NCBI RefSeq assembly: GCF_042434915.1
Contig: NZ_CP170198.1
Span: 2,418,001-2,482,000, forward strand
Reading direction: 5' to 3'
DNA from: Aquimarina sp042434915
GTDB taxonomy: Bacteria; Bacteroidota; Bacteroidia; Flavobacteriales; Flavobacteriaceae
DNA: 64,000 nt
The notes under the pieces were generated by a model. It made no database searches. It worked only from the letters and a program-made list of their open reading frames with translations, and had not been told where the DNA came from. Position 1 is the stretch's first letter; the number at the start of each line of letters is the position of its first letter. This document shows positions 43,208-52,043 of this stretch, in pieces. A program made the position numbers and the translations under genes.

Positions 43208-43747
43208 ATGAAAAAATCAACTTATTTACTTGTCTTATTGGCAGCACTTACTTTTATCACTTGTAGTAAAGACGATGGGAATTCTCAATCAGAATCATCT
43301 ACCTCCCTTATCACAGGAGATTGGGATCTAACAAATTTTGAAATTCCTAAAGGTAAAAGTACGTTAGAAGCAGCTGGCGAATCTGTGATTACAGATTTTA
43401 CCGCTACTGGTAAAAATTTTTCTAGCATAATCTCTTTTTCCGAAAATCCTAATACTCTTGTTAGCGACGGTAGTTTTGATACTGCTTTAGAAATTTCTTC
43501 AAATGGTATCCCTGCGATTACCCAAGAAGTTTCAGGAGAAGACTATTTTTTAACAGGTTCTTGGAAATTAGAAGGGGATAAACTCACTATTACTAATGAA
43601 GCATTAGATCAAACAGATATTGCTACTATCTTAACACTTAACGAGACTTCTCTTAAGTTCGAAGTTTCAATTCTTCGAACATTTTTTATTCAAGATATTG
43701 AAATAAAAACTGAGGGAAAAGCAATCTATACCTTAGAACGCAAATAA
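43208..43747 (+). CDS. Lipocalin-like lipoprotein
   Basis: A 179-aa lipoprotein (LLVLLAALTFITC lipobox, Cys at about 20). The mature part begins with a Ser-rich linker and then LITGDWDLTNFEI, followed by beta strands such as LTGSWKLEGDKLTI, the pattern of the lipocalin-like or DUF4923-type barrels common in Bacteroidota. No ligand can be inferred. It has its own promoter and terminator and is convergent with metZ. Confidence 0.72.
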   Translation: MKKSTYLLVLLAALTFITCSKDDGNSQSESSTSLITGDWDLTNFEIPKGKSTLEAAGESVITDFTATGKNFSSIISFSENPNTLVSDGSFDTALEISSNGIPAITQEVSGEDYFLTGSWKLEGDKLTITNEALDQTDIATILTLNETSLKFEVSILRTFFIQDIEIKTEGKAIYTLERK

Positions 43748-43768
43748 AAATATAATGATAATACTTAG

Positions 43769-43798
43769 AAAAGGTTGAGCAGGACTCAACCTTTTTTT
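43769..43798 (+). terminator. Terminator of the lipocalin-like gene
   Basis: An 11-bp perfect stem AAAAGGTTGAG/CTCAACCTTTT with a 5-nt loop and a T-run, 22 nt after the plus-strand stop. It overlaps the last codons of convergent metZ and may stop both transcripts. Confidence 0.85.
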
Positions 43799-44973
43799 AT
43801 TGCTGATAATGCTTGTTCAATATCTCCTATGATATCATCGATATGCTCCAATCCTACAGAGCAACGTACTAAACCATCGGTAATTCCAACTGCAACTTTA
43901 TCTTCTTGCGCTAATTTACTGTGCGTTGTTGAAGCCGGATGTGTCACAATCGTTCGAGTATCTCCCAAATTAGCTGATAACGAACATAGTTGGATGGCAT
44001 CAAAAAAAGTTTTACCGCCATGTACCCCTCCTTTTACTTCAAAAGAAATAATATTACCGCCCAAAAGCATCTGTTTCTTAGCGATTTTAAATGCTGGATG
44101 GGAGGGTAAAAAGGGATATTTTACCCAATTAACATTGGAATGTTGTTCTAGAAACTTAGCTAATTTATATGCATTTTGACAGTGCTTTTCGACGCGAATT
44201 GCCAAGGTTTCTAAACTTTTGGATAGAATCCAAGCATTGAAAGGTGATAAGGACGGACCTGTATTACGTGAAAACAAATAAATCTCCCGAATTAATTCTT
44301 TGCGACCCACCGTAACACCTCCTAATACACGACCCTGACCATCAATCAATTTGGTAGCCGAGTGTATTACCAAATCTGCACCAAATTTTATAGGCTGCTG
44401 CAGATAAGGTGTCGCAAAACAATTATCAATAATCAATAGCAGCTTATGTTTTTGGGCTATTTCTGCAAGTAATTCTAAATCTACAATGTCAACACCTGGA
44501 TTTGTTGGTGTTTCAGCATATAACACCTTGGTATTAGGCAGAATTAAGGATTCTATATGTGCTATGTTATCAATGTTAAAATAACTTGTTTCTATATTCC
44601 ACTTTGGAAAATATTTGGTGAACAAGGTGTGTGTAGATCCAAAGACAGATCGTGATGAGACAATGTGATCCCCACTACTTAACAATGCTGCAAAGGTTGA
44701 AAAAACTGCCGACATCCCAGTTGCAAAAGCAAAACCATCTTCGGCACCCTCTAGTTTGCACATTTTGGCTACAAATTCTGATGTGTTAGGATTACTAAAT
44801 CGACTATAAAGGTTCCGTTCTTTTTCTTCGGCAAAAGCTGCTCGCATTTCTTCAGAATTATCAAATACGAAACCTGAAGTTAAATAGAGCGGTGTCGAAT
44901 GTTCAGCAAATTGTGTTTTTTCATTTTGTATGCGTACCGCATGGGTTTCAAAATTGTCAGATCTTACTTTCAT
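43786..44973 (-). CDS. metZ: O-acyl-homoserine sulfhydrylase (MetZ-type PLP enzyme)
   Basis: A 395-aa Cys/Met metabolism PLP enzyme. The PLP lysine is in SATKLIDGQGRVLGG (about residues 204-218) and the phosphate-binding region is FATGMSAVFSTF. It most resembles O-succinylhomoserine sulfhydrylase, making homocysteine from an acylated homoserine and sulfide. Because the acylating enzyme here is a MetX-type acetyltransferase, O-acetylhomoserine is a plausible substrate. Its start overlaps the OsmC gene stop by 4 bp (44970-44973), so the two are co-translated. Confidence 0.9.
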   Translation of the reverse strand: MKVRSDNFETHAVRIQNEKTQFAEHSTPLYLTSGFVFDNSEEMRAAFAEEKERNLYSRFSNPNTSEFVAKMCKLEGAEDGFAFATGMSAVFSTFAALLSSGDHIVSSRSVFGSTHTLFTKYFPKWNIETSYFNIDNIAHIESLILPNTKVLYAETPTNPGVDIVDLELLAEIAQKHKLLLIIDNCFATPYLQQPIKFGADLVIHSATKLIDGQGRVLGGVTVGRKELIREIYLFSRNTGPSLSPFNAWILSKSLETLAIRVEKHCQNAYKLAKFLEQHSNVNWVKYPFLPSHPAFKIAKKQMLLGGNIISFEVKGGVHGGKTFFDAIQLCSLSANLGDTRTIVTHPASTTHSKLAQEDKVAVGITDGLVRCSVGLEHIDDIIGDIEQALSAIKKG

Positions 44974-45395
44974 ACCTCTTTTTTATTGAGAATTGTTTTA
45001 TAAATAATACTGGCCGTAGGCTCTAATGTTTTTGAAACTGAACAATATTTTTCAAAGGACAATTGAGCTGCGCGTTTTGCCTTTGCAGGATCTATATCTC
45101 CTTCTAGGAAAACGGTTACTATTATTTTTTTAAAGGGAGAGGCGCCTCCTATTTTCTCTCTTATCCCTTCTACCTCGGCACTATAAGAAGTTATGTCTTG
45201 TCGTTGTTTTTTGAGAATAGAAATTACATCAATCGCACTACATCCTGCGACACCCATTAGTACATATTCCATTGGACTTGGTGCTAGATCATGTCCTCCA
45301 GTTGCTGCCTTATTATCGATATACGTTATATGCCCTCGTTCATTTTGCAATTCAAAATGATAATCTTCATTTAATCGCTTTAATTGTATCTTCAT
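44970..45395 (-). CDS. OsmC family protein
   Basis: A 141-aa OsmC/Ohr-fold protein. The first reactive Cys is in LMGVAGCSAIDVISILKKQR (about residue 56) and the second in FEKYCSVSKTL (about 121). Such proteins reduce organic peroxides or handle small thiols and persulfides. Being co-translated with metZ suggests a link to sulfide or homocysteine metabolism, as is seen in other Bacteroidota; this is inference. Confidence 0.9.
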   Translation of the reverse strand: MKIQLKRLNEDYHFELQNERGHITYIDNKAATGGHDLAPSPMEYVLMGVAGCSAIDVISILKKQRQDITSYSAEVEGIREKIGGASPFKKIIVTVFLEGDIDPAKAKRAAQLSFEKYCSVSKTLEPTASIIYKTILNKKEV

Positions 45396-45766
45396 ATTTT
45401 AAGTTTAAAGGGGATCACCCTGATTATATTTTTTTTTGAGTATCAAAGTTACTCTTATTCTCCTCTTTCTACTAATCCAAAATTGCAGCTTGGCTACAAC
45501 TATCTCCTAGTATAACAACAAACCTTAAAAACATATAAATAATGTTTTTAAAAATATCTTTCTTCTAACTATACACTATTGTAAAGTACTTATTTCATCT
45601 TTCTCTTAAAAAAATTGATAGGCTACCAACTTATATTCAATTCTAATAATATTACAACCTATAATGCTGTACTTTCTAATTACGTTTTATATAACTTCGA
45701 TTACTACTTAGACTTAAATATTTCTTTCGTTTAGTATCACTCCTACTAAAGTAATAAAGCACGTAT
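45396..45766. other. Intergenic region between the OsmC gene and metX
   Basis: No gene is seen. It holds the minus-strand -7 box TAACTTTG (45444-45451) of the OsmC-metZ operon and a hairpin with perfect 10-bp arms (TTAAAAACAT/ATGTTTTTAA, 45525-45551) that could terminate metX transcripts about 215 nt after the stop. No S-box is present here. Confidence 0.4.
45444..45451 (-). promoter_or_regulatory. Promoter -7 box of the OsmC-metZ operon
   Basis: TAACTTTG on the minus strand is a perfect TAnnTTTG match, 49 nt upstream of the OsmC gene ATG. TTTTGG lies about 26 bp upstream, slightly far for a -33 element. Confidence 0.45.
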
Positions 45767-46741
45767 TTACACACCTTTTGTAAAAATACTTTGTAAGCAT
45801 GCATTTAATTTTTTAAACTCTATTAAAAAAGCATCATGCCCATGTATAGAATCAATGATATAATGCGTGATGTTTTTATTCAATTTTCTTAATCTAGCAA
45901 CTGTTTCTAGATCTTCTTCTAGCGTAAAAAACATATCCGATTTAATACTAATTATCAGAATATTCCCAGTAAAAGGTGCTAGTATAGATTCAAAATTATT
46001 TTGGCCTCGGGTTATATCGATAGAGGATAAAATATAGTTTAATAATTTGTATGCAGATAAACTAAATCTGGCATTTAACTCTTTACCATGATGTAACAAC
46101 CAAGCCTCGACCGTATTCTTTTCATCATAATAATTATTAGTCTTTGGGAACTTATATTTAAGAGAGGCAGGAGTTCTATATAATGTCATTGCATGTACTC
46201 TTGCATCGTGAACAGGATTGACTGAATTGATCAAAATTTGGTCTTGAATTTTACAATTTGCTTTAATCCAATTTGTAGATTTCCAATCGGTTGCTATGGG
46301 AATAAAATACCTTACAAAATTTGGCTGTAGAGCTATCATCTCCCATGCTATAGCCCCACCTACGGAACCTCCCATTAATGCAAATAGCTGTTTAACTCCT
46401 AAAAACGCTAACCCTTTACAAAACACAGAAGCCACGTCATATGCTGTTAACGCATTAAAATCATCAACCATAAAAGGTGTTTTTTCGCCATAACCGTTTC
46501 CAGGAATATTAAAAGACAATACTGTAAATCGAGTTGTGTCGATAGATCTATGTTCTCCAACTAGATCGCTCCACCATCCAGTATCCCCTGCCACATTACT
46601 ATTACCCGTTAATGCATGATTAATCATAACTATAGGAGCTGTTTGTAAAGATTGTCCAAAAATTTGATAGGATAAGCTAAAATTGGGAAGCCTCACACCT
46701 TTACTATTTATAAAATCATTTATATCAATCTTATGCAACAT
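45767..46741 (-). CDS. metX: Homoserine O-acetyltransferase family (MetX-like)
   Basis: A 324-aa alpha/beta hydrolase. The nucleophile elbow is ALMGGSVGGAIAWEM (Ser at about 127), the acid is in IKSDMFF and the His in IHGHDAFL; NHALTGNSN is the oxyanion region. It acylates homoserine for the MetZ enzyme. It is shorter than many MetX proteins (about 370 aa) but has all catalytic residues. The SAM-I riboswitch upstream supports a role in methionine synthesis. Confidence 0.9.
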   Translation of the reverse strand: MLHKIDINDFINSKGVRLPNFSLSYQIFGQSLQTAPIVMINHALTGNSNVAGDTGWWSDLVGEHRSIDTTRFTVLSFNIPGNGYGEKTPFMVDDFNALTAYDVASVFCKGLAFLGVKQLFALMGGSVGGAIAWEMIALQPNFVRYFIPIATDWKSTNWIKANCKIQDQILINSVNPVHDARVHAMTLYRTPASLKYKFPKTNNYYDEKNTVEAWLLHHGKELNARFSLSAYKLLNYILSSIDITRGQNNFESILAPFTGNILIISIKSDMFFTLEEDLETVARLRKLNKNITHYIIDSIHGHDAFLIEFKKLNACLQSIFTKGV

Positions 46742-46811
46742 TTCACTAGCTATTTATATACGTTATAAGCATTTAAATTTTGGATAATTAAATTAAGTCT
46801 ATTGCACAAAA

Positions 46812-46840
46812 TCTGATTAAAAATATTTTAAGAAATCAGA
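46812..46840 (-). terminator. Possible expression-platform hairpin of the metX leader
   Basis: TCTGATT/AATCAGA arms (7 bp, 15-nt loop) followed on the minus strand by UUUUG, between the S-box and the metX ATG. A weak candidate terminator. Confidence 0.3.
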
Positions 46841-46897
46841 AGCTAAGAAAATTAAGAAGAAAGGAAAATCAATGGACATCGAACGTGATTGATTTAT

Positions 46898-47010
46898 GTT
46901 ATCTATTCCAAAAAACACTTAAAGCGCTTGGATAGAATTTAGCACCTTCTTTATAAATAAAGGGTTGCTAAGGTTTCATAGGGTCTACTCCCTCCACCTT
47001 TCTTGATAAC
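46898..47010 (-). ncRNA. SAM-I (S-box) riboswitch upstream of metX
   Basis: Minus-strand GUUAUC (from 47010) and GAUAAC (ending 46898) form P1 around the S-box core: AAGAAAGGUGGAGGG, AGACCCUAUGAAACCUUAG and CAACCC. It is almost identical to the metH aptamer at 34398. The metX ATG is 157 nt downstream. Binding of SAM should reduce homoserine acylation. Confidence 0.93.
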
Positions 47011-47038
47011 TTACTAAATATGTATAAGAAACTTATAA

Positions 47039-47046
47039 CAAAGCTA
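47039..47046 (-). promoter_or_regulatory. Promoter -7 box of metX
   Basis: TAGCTTTG on the minus strand matches TAnnTTTG and would start RNA about 20 nt before the S-box P1. No strong -33 box is seen. Confidence 0.5.
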
Positions 47047-47127
47047 ATAATTATTATGAGAAATCACAGGGTCTGTATCATTTTGTTTATGCTATACTCC
47101 TATAAAAATTAATGATACGTTAAATAC

Positions 47128-47157
47128 TTTCGGGTCTAATCATTTTTTATAACTTTG
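47128..47157 (+). promoter_or_regulatory. Promoter of metK
   Basis: TAACTTTG (47150-47157) is a perfect -7 box with TTT 19 bp upstream (47128-47130). Transcription would begin near 47163, giving a leader of about 154 nt before the metK ATG. Confidence 0.6.
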
Positions 47158-47172
47158 CCGGCATTATTAGCA

Positions 47173-47300
47173 GGGAAAGATTTGACTGATTGCAACCCTT
47201 TAAGATCAATTTATTTTGATTAAGCAAAATATGCTAAAGCAGTTATCAACCATACATTCGTTGATATATGTTTTTTGAGCAATCGCTTTAAAATCTTCCC
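47173..47300 (+). ncRNA. Structured 5' leader of metK, candidate regulatory RNA
   Basis: Long-range pairing closes the leader: GGGAA-A-GATTT (47173-47183) with AAATCTTCCC (47291-47300), then GATTGC (47188-47193) with GCAATC (47279-47284). Inside, CTTT (47198-47201)/AAAG (47236-47239) plus AAC/GTT could close a sub-domain with hairpins ATCAA/TTGAT (47205-47220) and AGCA/TGCT (47223-47235). TATCAAC/GTTGATA (47244-47250/47260-47266) is a perfect 7-bp hairpin. It has no S-box core and does not fit SAM-II, SAM-III or SAM/SAH as I know them. Given metK downstream, a SAM or methionine sensor acting on translation is a natural hypothesis. Confidence 0.5.
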
Positions 47301-47316
47301 ATTAAACAATTTTTAA

Positions 47317-48576
47317 ATGGCATATTTATTTACCTCAGAAAGTGTTTCTGAAGGACATCCAGATAAGGTAGCAGATCAAATTAGTGATGCTTTATTAGAT
47401 AATTTTTTAGCTTTTGATGAAAATTCAAAAGTTGCTTGTGAGACACTCGTTACAACTGGTCAAGTTGTACTGGCTGGAGAAGTAAAATCACAAACGTATC
47501 TTGATGTTCAACAAATTGCTCGTGATGTGATCAACAAAATTGGTTATACAAAAGGTGCTTATCAGTTTAGCGGTGATTCTTGTGGTGTTATTTCGTTAAT
47601 TCATGAACAATCACAAGATATAAATCAGGGTGTTGATCGCGATTCTAAAGAAGAACAAGGTGCTGGTGATCAAGGTATGATGTTTGGGTATGCAACCAAT
47701 GAGACTTCAAATTATATGCCCTTAGCACTTGATATTTCACACAAAATATTGATTGAGTTAGCACAACTACGAAGAGAAGGTAAAGAAATTGCATATCTAA
47801 GACCAGATTCTAAAAGTCAGGTTACCATTGAATATAGTGATGATAATACTCCTCAACGTATTGTAGCAATTGTAGTTTCGACTCAGCATGATGATTTTGA
47901 CAGTAACGACGAGGTAATGTTGGCAAAAATTAAAAAAGATATTATCGATATCTTAATTCCTCGCGTAAAAAAACAGCTCCCACAATATGTGCAAGATTTG
48001 TTCAATAGCGAAATCACTTATCATATCAACCCTACCGGAAAATTTGTTATCGGCGGGCCTCATGGAGACACTGGTCTTACAGGTCGTAAAATTATAGTAG
48101 ATACTTACGGCGGAAAAGGAGCTCATGGTGGTGGAGCGTTTTCTGGTAAAGACCCGAGTAAAGTAGATAGATCTGCAGCATATGCAGCTAGACATATTGC
48201 CAAAAACCTAGTAGCAGCTGGAGTCGCTAACGAGATCTTAGTACAAGTATCGTACGCGATCGGTGTTGTAGAGCCTACGTCTATTTTTATAGATACATAT
48301 GGAACAAGCTCTTTGGAACTTACAGATGGTCAAATAGCAGCACAGGTTAAGAATATTTTTGATATGCGTCCTGCTGCTATCGAATCTCGTTTAAAATTAC
48401 GTAATCCTATCTATTCTGAAACTGCAGCCTATGGACATATGGGAAAAGAACCCAAAATGGTCACCAAAGTTTTTGAAAGCCCTTACTCTGGTAAAATTGA
48501 AAAGGAAGTCGAATTATTTACTTGGGAAAAATTAGACTATGTAACTACTGTAAAAAAGGCTTTTGGTCTTACTTAG
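47317..48576 (+). CDS. metK: S-adenosylmethionine synthetase
   Basis: Makes SAM from methionine and ATP. The protein is 419 aa, somewhat longer than E. coli MetK (384 aa). Motifs: FTSESVSEGHPDKVADQISD at the N-terminus, GAGDQGMMFGYA (about 125-136), GGPHGDTGLTGRKIIVDTYG and GGGAFSGKDPSKVDRSAAYA. SAM made here feeds the two S-box riboswitches, RlmN, QueA and CobA. It is divergent from metX and preceded by a long structured leader, and ends at a strong terminator. Confidence 0.98.
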   Translation: MAYLFTSESVSEGHPDKVADQISDALLDNFLAFDENSKVACETLVTTGQVVLAGEVKSQTYLDVQQIARDVINKIGYTKGAYQFSGDSCGVISLIHEQSQDINQGVDRDSKEEQGAGDQGMMFGYATNETSNYMPLALDISHKILIELAQLRREGKEIAYLRPDSKSQVTIEYSDDNTPQRIVAIVVSTQHDDFDSNDEVMLAKIKKDIIDILIPRVKKQLPQYVQDLFNSEITYHINPTGKFVIGGPHGDTGLTGRKIIVDTYGGKGAHGGGAFSGKDPSKVDRSAAYAARHIAKNLVAAGVANEILVQVSYAIGVVEPTSIFIDTYGTSSLELTDGQIAAQVKNIFDMRPAAIESRLKLRNPIYSETAAYGHMGKEPKMVTKVFESPYSGKIEKEVELFTWEKLDYVTTVKKAFGLT

Positions 48577-48619
48577 TAATTCTTTTTTTCCTTTAAATTA
48601 GGAAAACCTTACTTACAAT

Positions 48620-48663
48620 AAAAGCTGTAAACTATTGAAAATTCGCAATAGTTTACAGCTTTT
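48620..48663 (+). terminator. Terminator after metK
   Basis: An 18-bp perfect stem (AAAAGCTGTAAACTATTG and its complement) with an 8-nt loop, ending in a T-run, 44 nt after the metK stop. Confidence 0.9.
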
Positions 48664-49218
48664 GTTATTAGCAATATACAGTGGCAGTTCTTTATCCTCT
48701 AATTCTTATACAATTATGTTTAAAATCCTAGAAATGTTGCAATAAATTGAAAACTTGGATATTTAAAATTTATAAATAAAATTGCCGATTTATCAACGGG
48801 CTCTACCTTTCTTTTGGGCATAGAATCAAATATTTCACAAATTTAACCTCCTGTTACTGATTAAAAAATCAAGAGTACTTTTACATAAAATTGGAGTATC
48901 ATAATCATGAAATAACAAGAAATATATTCAACCCTATAGCCTCAATAATTATAGGCACAATACCCTATTAAACCAAGTTTTCAATAGCAATTGAACTATC
49001 AAATTGGTACGCTTTATTCAAAAAAAGCTTTTCTATTCAATGTTAATACAAGAAAAATACCTCTTCAAATTCAAATAATTTTAACAAGACTATTGATTAG
49101 CGTTAAACTCCCGCTAAACTTGATTCTTAAATTTTTATCCATCTCTGGATAAGTGTAACTTTATTAAAAAGAGAAATCATGTTCATATACTTTATATGGA
49201 CTTAAAAAAATTATTGTT
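48664..49218. other. Long AT-rich intergenic region, no gene seen
   Basis: No open frame of coding character is present on either strand. TAACTTTA about 50 nt upstream of the SDR gene is a one-mismatch -7 box. I see no repeat or clear RNA fold. Confidence 0.5.
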
Positions 49219-49965
49219 ATGAATATTAAAGATAAAGTTGTAATCGTAACTGGTGCATCAAGTGGAATTGGAGAAGCAACCGCCATCAAATTGGCAAAAG
49301 AAGGTGCAAAAGTAGTGTTAACTGCTAGAAGGTCTGATCGCTTAGAAGAATTAAAAAATAAAATTGAAGCTAAAGGCAACCAAGCTCTTGTAGTTACAGG
49401 TGATGTAACTAAAAAGGAAGATTATAAAAAAATTGTCGATGAGACTTTAAAACATTATAACACTATTGATGTTATTATTAATAATGCAGGATTAATGCCT
49501 CTTTCATATGTCAAAAATTTACATACAGACGAATGGGACAAAATGATTGATGTCAATATAAAAGGTGTTACTAATGGTGTTGCTGCGGTGCTTCCTACAA
49601 TGATGAAACAAAAGAGCGGTCACATCATAAATATTTCTTCAAGTGCCGCTCGAAAATATTACGCTGGCGGTGCTATTTACTGCGCTACAAAAGCCGCTGT
49701 TAAAATGTTTTCTGAAGGTTTAAGACAAGAGTTAGCGCCTACATACGGAATTAACGTAACCTCGATTGAACCTGGTTTTGTAGACACAGAGCTGACTGAT
49801 ACTATTACGGATGAAGAAATTAAAGAAGAAATGGCTCCCATGATTAAAAAAGTGACTACCCTTGAGCCCGAGGATATTGCTGAAGCTATTCATTACGCCA
49901 TAGCACAACCTAAGAGAGCAAATATTAATGATGTTTATATTATGCCAACCGAACAAGAAAATTAG
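49219..49965 (+). CDS. Short-chain dehydrogenase/reductase
   Basis: A 248-aa classical SDR: cofactor site TGASSGIGEA (residues 12-21), NNAG (about 88-91), catalytic Ser in INISSSAAR and Tyr-x3-Lys in YCATK (about 154-158). TARRSDRLEEL after beta 2 has Arg residues that favour NADP(H). The protein resembles the YdfG/serine 3-dehydrogenase-like group acting on small hydroxy acids, but the substrate is not predictable. It is monocistronic, with a shared terminator downstream. Confidence 0.92.
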   Translation: MNIKDKVVIVTGASSGIGEATAIKLAKEGAKVVLTARRSDRLEELKNKIEAKGNQALVVTGDVTKKEDYKKIVDETLKHYNTIDVIINNAGLMPLSYVKNLHTDEWDKMIDVNIKGVTNGVAAVLPTMMKQKSGHIINISSSAARKYYAGGAIYCATKAAVKMFSEGLRQELAPTYGINVTSIEPGFVDTELTDTITDEEIKEEMAPMIKKVTTLEPEDIAEAIHYAIAQPKRANINDVYIMPTEQEN

Positions 49966-49989
49966 ATGCAGTTTTGTAGCATGCAATAC

Positions 49990-50024
49990 AAAATCCGTAG
50001 TTTAATCATTAAACTACGGATTTT
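49990..50024. terminator. Bidirectional terminator between the SDR and VTT genes
   Basis: A 16-bp perfect stem (AAAATCCGTAGTTTAA and its complement) with the loop TCA and T-runs on both strands. It follows the SDR stop by 24 nt and overlaps the stop codon of the convergent membrane-protein gene. Confidence 0.88.
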
Positions 50025-50695
50025 TTTGATTTAAGTTTAGTGTATAAAATATATCCTGCAAATACAATTATGCTACTAATAGAAATCCAAAGTAATACCG
50101 TCTTTAATTTGTCCACATAACCCCCAGTATATGCTATTAGTATAACCAGTGGAGTAATACCAACTAAGGTAGCACCTACAAATCTAAAATAATTTATATT
50201 TAAAATTCCAGCTACAAAACTAATTGCATCATTAGATAAAAAGGGATTTAGCCGTGTAATAATTATCGTCCAAAATCCAAACTTTCTCATAAATTTTTGA
50301 ACTGTATTATTGGTATTTTCACCCACTATTGAAACTGTTATAAAACGAGTAAAATATTTACCCACATAAAAACCAACTGTAGATGCCACTAAAATACTAC
50401 TGTATATCAAGACACTGCCCCAGAAAGGTCCGTAAGCAATAACTGAAACAATCATCAATACGATGGAAGGTATTATAATTAAGAACATTTGCAAAATCAT
50501 TGCAACTATTAGGATAATAGGTCCTAACCAACCAAAGCCAGTAATCCATGAGTTTATTTCATCATGATCACCACTAGATAAAACACGCCAAGATTCATCA
50601 AAAAAATTAGCTGCTTCAGGTATAAAAATATAAGAACCCGCTGCAACTAGAAGCAAGAAAAATGTAATGAGCTTGGTTACATGTTTTTTGAGCAT
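50009..50695 (-). CDS. TVP38/TMEM64 (VTT domain) membrane protein
   Basis: A 228-aa inner-membrane protein of the DedA-like VTT family with about five hydrophobic segments. The conserved core is visible: GPFWGSVLIYSSILVASTVG, FYVGKYFTRF, then FWTIIITRLNPFLSNDAISFVAG. Family members are thought to move lipids across membranes. The longest frame starts at TTG 50704; the ATG at 50695 (MLKKHVTKLITFFLL) is preferred. It is 9-18 nt downstream of the MDR oxidoreductase gene, probably an operon. Confidence 0.88.
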   Translation of the reverse strand: MLKKHVTKLITFFLLLVAAGSYIFIPEAANFFDESWRVLSSGDHDEINSWITGFGWLGPIILIVAMILQMFLIIIPSIVLMIVSVIAYGPFWGSVLIYSSILVASTVGFYVGKYFTRFITVSIVGENTNNTVQKFMRKFGFWTIIITRLNPFLSNDAISFVAGILNINYFRFVGATLVGITPLVILIAYTGGYVDKLKTVLLWISISSIIVFAGYILYTKLKSKKSVV

Positions 50696-50713
50696 AGTTT
50701 TCAAAAGGGATAA

Positions 50714-51712
50714 TTAATATACTTGAACTAGCATTTTCCCTTCATTCTTACCATCGAATAGATCTAAAAATGCTTGTGGTATCTGATCAAAACCTTGTAC
50801 TACAGTTTCAGAATAGGTTATTTTACCTTCGTTCAACCATGTTGATAATTGATTTATGGCAGGTCCAAACTCTTTGACGTAATCCCTAACGGTAAATCCT
50901 TGCATAAGAACGCTATTTTTTATTAACGTGCCTTCGTGGCGAGGTCCAGTTGGGGGTTTACTTTCATTATAAATAGAAATAGCTCCACAATTTATTACTC
51001 TACCATACTTATTTATATGTTGCATAACAGCATCAAGAATTTCACCTCCAACATTATCAAAGTACACATCGATACCTTCTGGACAATATTTCTTTAAAGC
51101 ATCAGGCATTGAGTTGGTAGTTTTATAATTGATGCCATTATCAAACCCAAACTTATCTAGCATGGTTTTGATTTTATCATCACTGCCTGCGATTCCAATT
51201 ACTTTACATCCTTTGATTTTTCCTATTTGTCCAACGATACTTCCCACCGCTCCTGATGCACCTGAGACTACCAATGTCTCACCTTCTTTAAGTTTTCCTA
51301 TTTTTTCTAAACCCAAGTATGCTGTGATACCCGTTAATCCTAACACACCAAGATAAGCCGTTAAAGGTGCCATATCTTTATCTACTTTATTGAGACCTGT
51401 ACCTGTGGATATTTGATAATTTTTCCATTGAAGCATCCCATTGACAAACTCACCCTCTTCAAAATTTGAGTTTTTTGAAGAAATAACTTCTGCTATGATT
51501 CCAGACTCTACGGGTTCATTTAACTTAAAAGGTTCGATATATGATTTCACATCACGCATTCTACCTCTTAGATAAGGATCTACAGATACATACTTTGCTT
51601 TTAATAATACTTCTCCATCTTTTGGGTTAGGTTTATCTATTTCGACAAACTCAAAATCTGATAATGCAGGTTTCCCCTCTGGCCTGTTTTTTAACAATAT
51701 ACTTTTATTCAT
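50714..51712 (-). CDS. NADP-dependent MDR oxidoreductase (zinc-free, CurA/leukotriene reductase-like)
   Basis: A 332-aa medium-chain reductase: N-terminal GroES-like fold (VSVDPYLRGRM) and Rossmann domain (VVSGASGAVGSIVGQIGKIKG, about 150-170), then DVYFDNVGGEILDAVM. The catalytic zinc cysteines are missing. Relatives reduce alpha,beta-unsaturated ketones or aldehydes, so detoxification is likely. First gene of a pair with the VTT membrane protein. Confidence 0.92.
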   Translation of the reverse strand: MNKSILLKNRPEGKPALSDFEFVEIDKPNPKDGEVLLKAKYVSVDPYLRGRMRDVKSYIEPFKLNEPVESGIIAEVISSKNSNFEEGEFVNGMLQWKNYQISTGTGLNKVDKDMAPLTAYLGVLGLTGITAYLGLEKIGKLKEGETLVVSGASGAVGSIVGQIGKIKGCKVIGIAGSDDKIKTMLDKFGFDNGINYKTTNSMPDALKKYCPEGIDVYFDNVGGEILDAVMQHINKYGRVINCGAISIYNESKPPTGPRHEGTLIKNSVLMQGFTVRDYVKEFGPAINQLSTWLNEGKITYSETVVQGFDQIPQAFLDLFDGKNEGKMLVQVY

Positions 51713-52043
51713 ATGCTTAGTATTCTAATTTTCAACTAAAGTTAAAAGATTATAACCTAAGTAAAAATTTATAACGTATTGCTTTAGCTAGCTTTTAGAA
51801 AAGATTAACGGATACGCTACATTCGACATAATTTTTGGGAGAAATATTAAGACTTAAGACATATAAAATCGGTTCGAAAATAATTTATTACCAAATTACT
51901 AAAACCTGCCTCACGAATATTAGTTATAGATAGTATTAGTTTTATTATAGTTTTAACCTTTTACTATAAAGAATTGACAGCTTTTTAACGCGATAGACAA
52001 CGTACAATGGGTACCTTTAAATTTCATTTAAAATCAAAGAGCC
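51713..52043. other. Intergenic region, nothing convincing seen
   Basis: The divergent MDR oxidoreductase and small-protein genes must both start from here, but I found only TACCTTTA (one mismatch to the -7 consensus) upstream of 52044. No ORF, repeat or RNA fold stands out. Confidence 0.4.

Noticed and set aside
43786..44179. Plus-strand frame over metZ
   Set aside because: Antisense to MetZ and interrupted in coding character; the terminator at 43769 explains this region.
47173..47300. SAM-I, SAM-II or SAM/SAH riboswitch for the metK leader
   Set aside because: The S-box core is absent and the GCUAAAAAGGG-type core of SAM-II is not matched; only a covariance search could overturn this.
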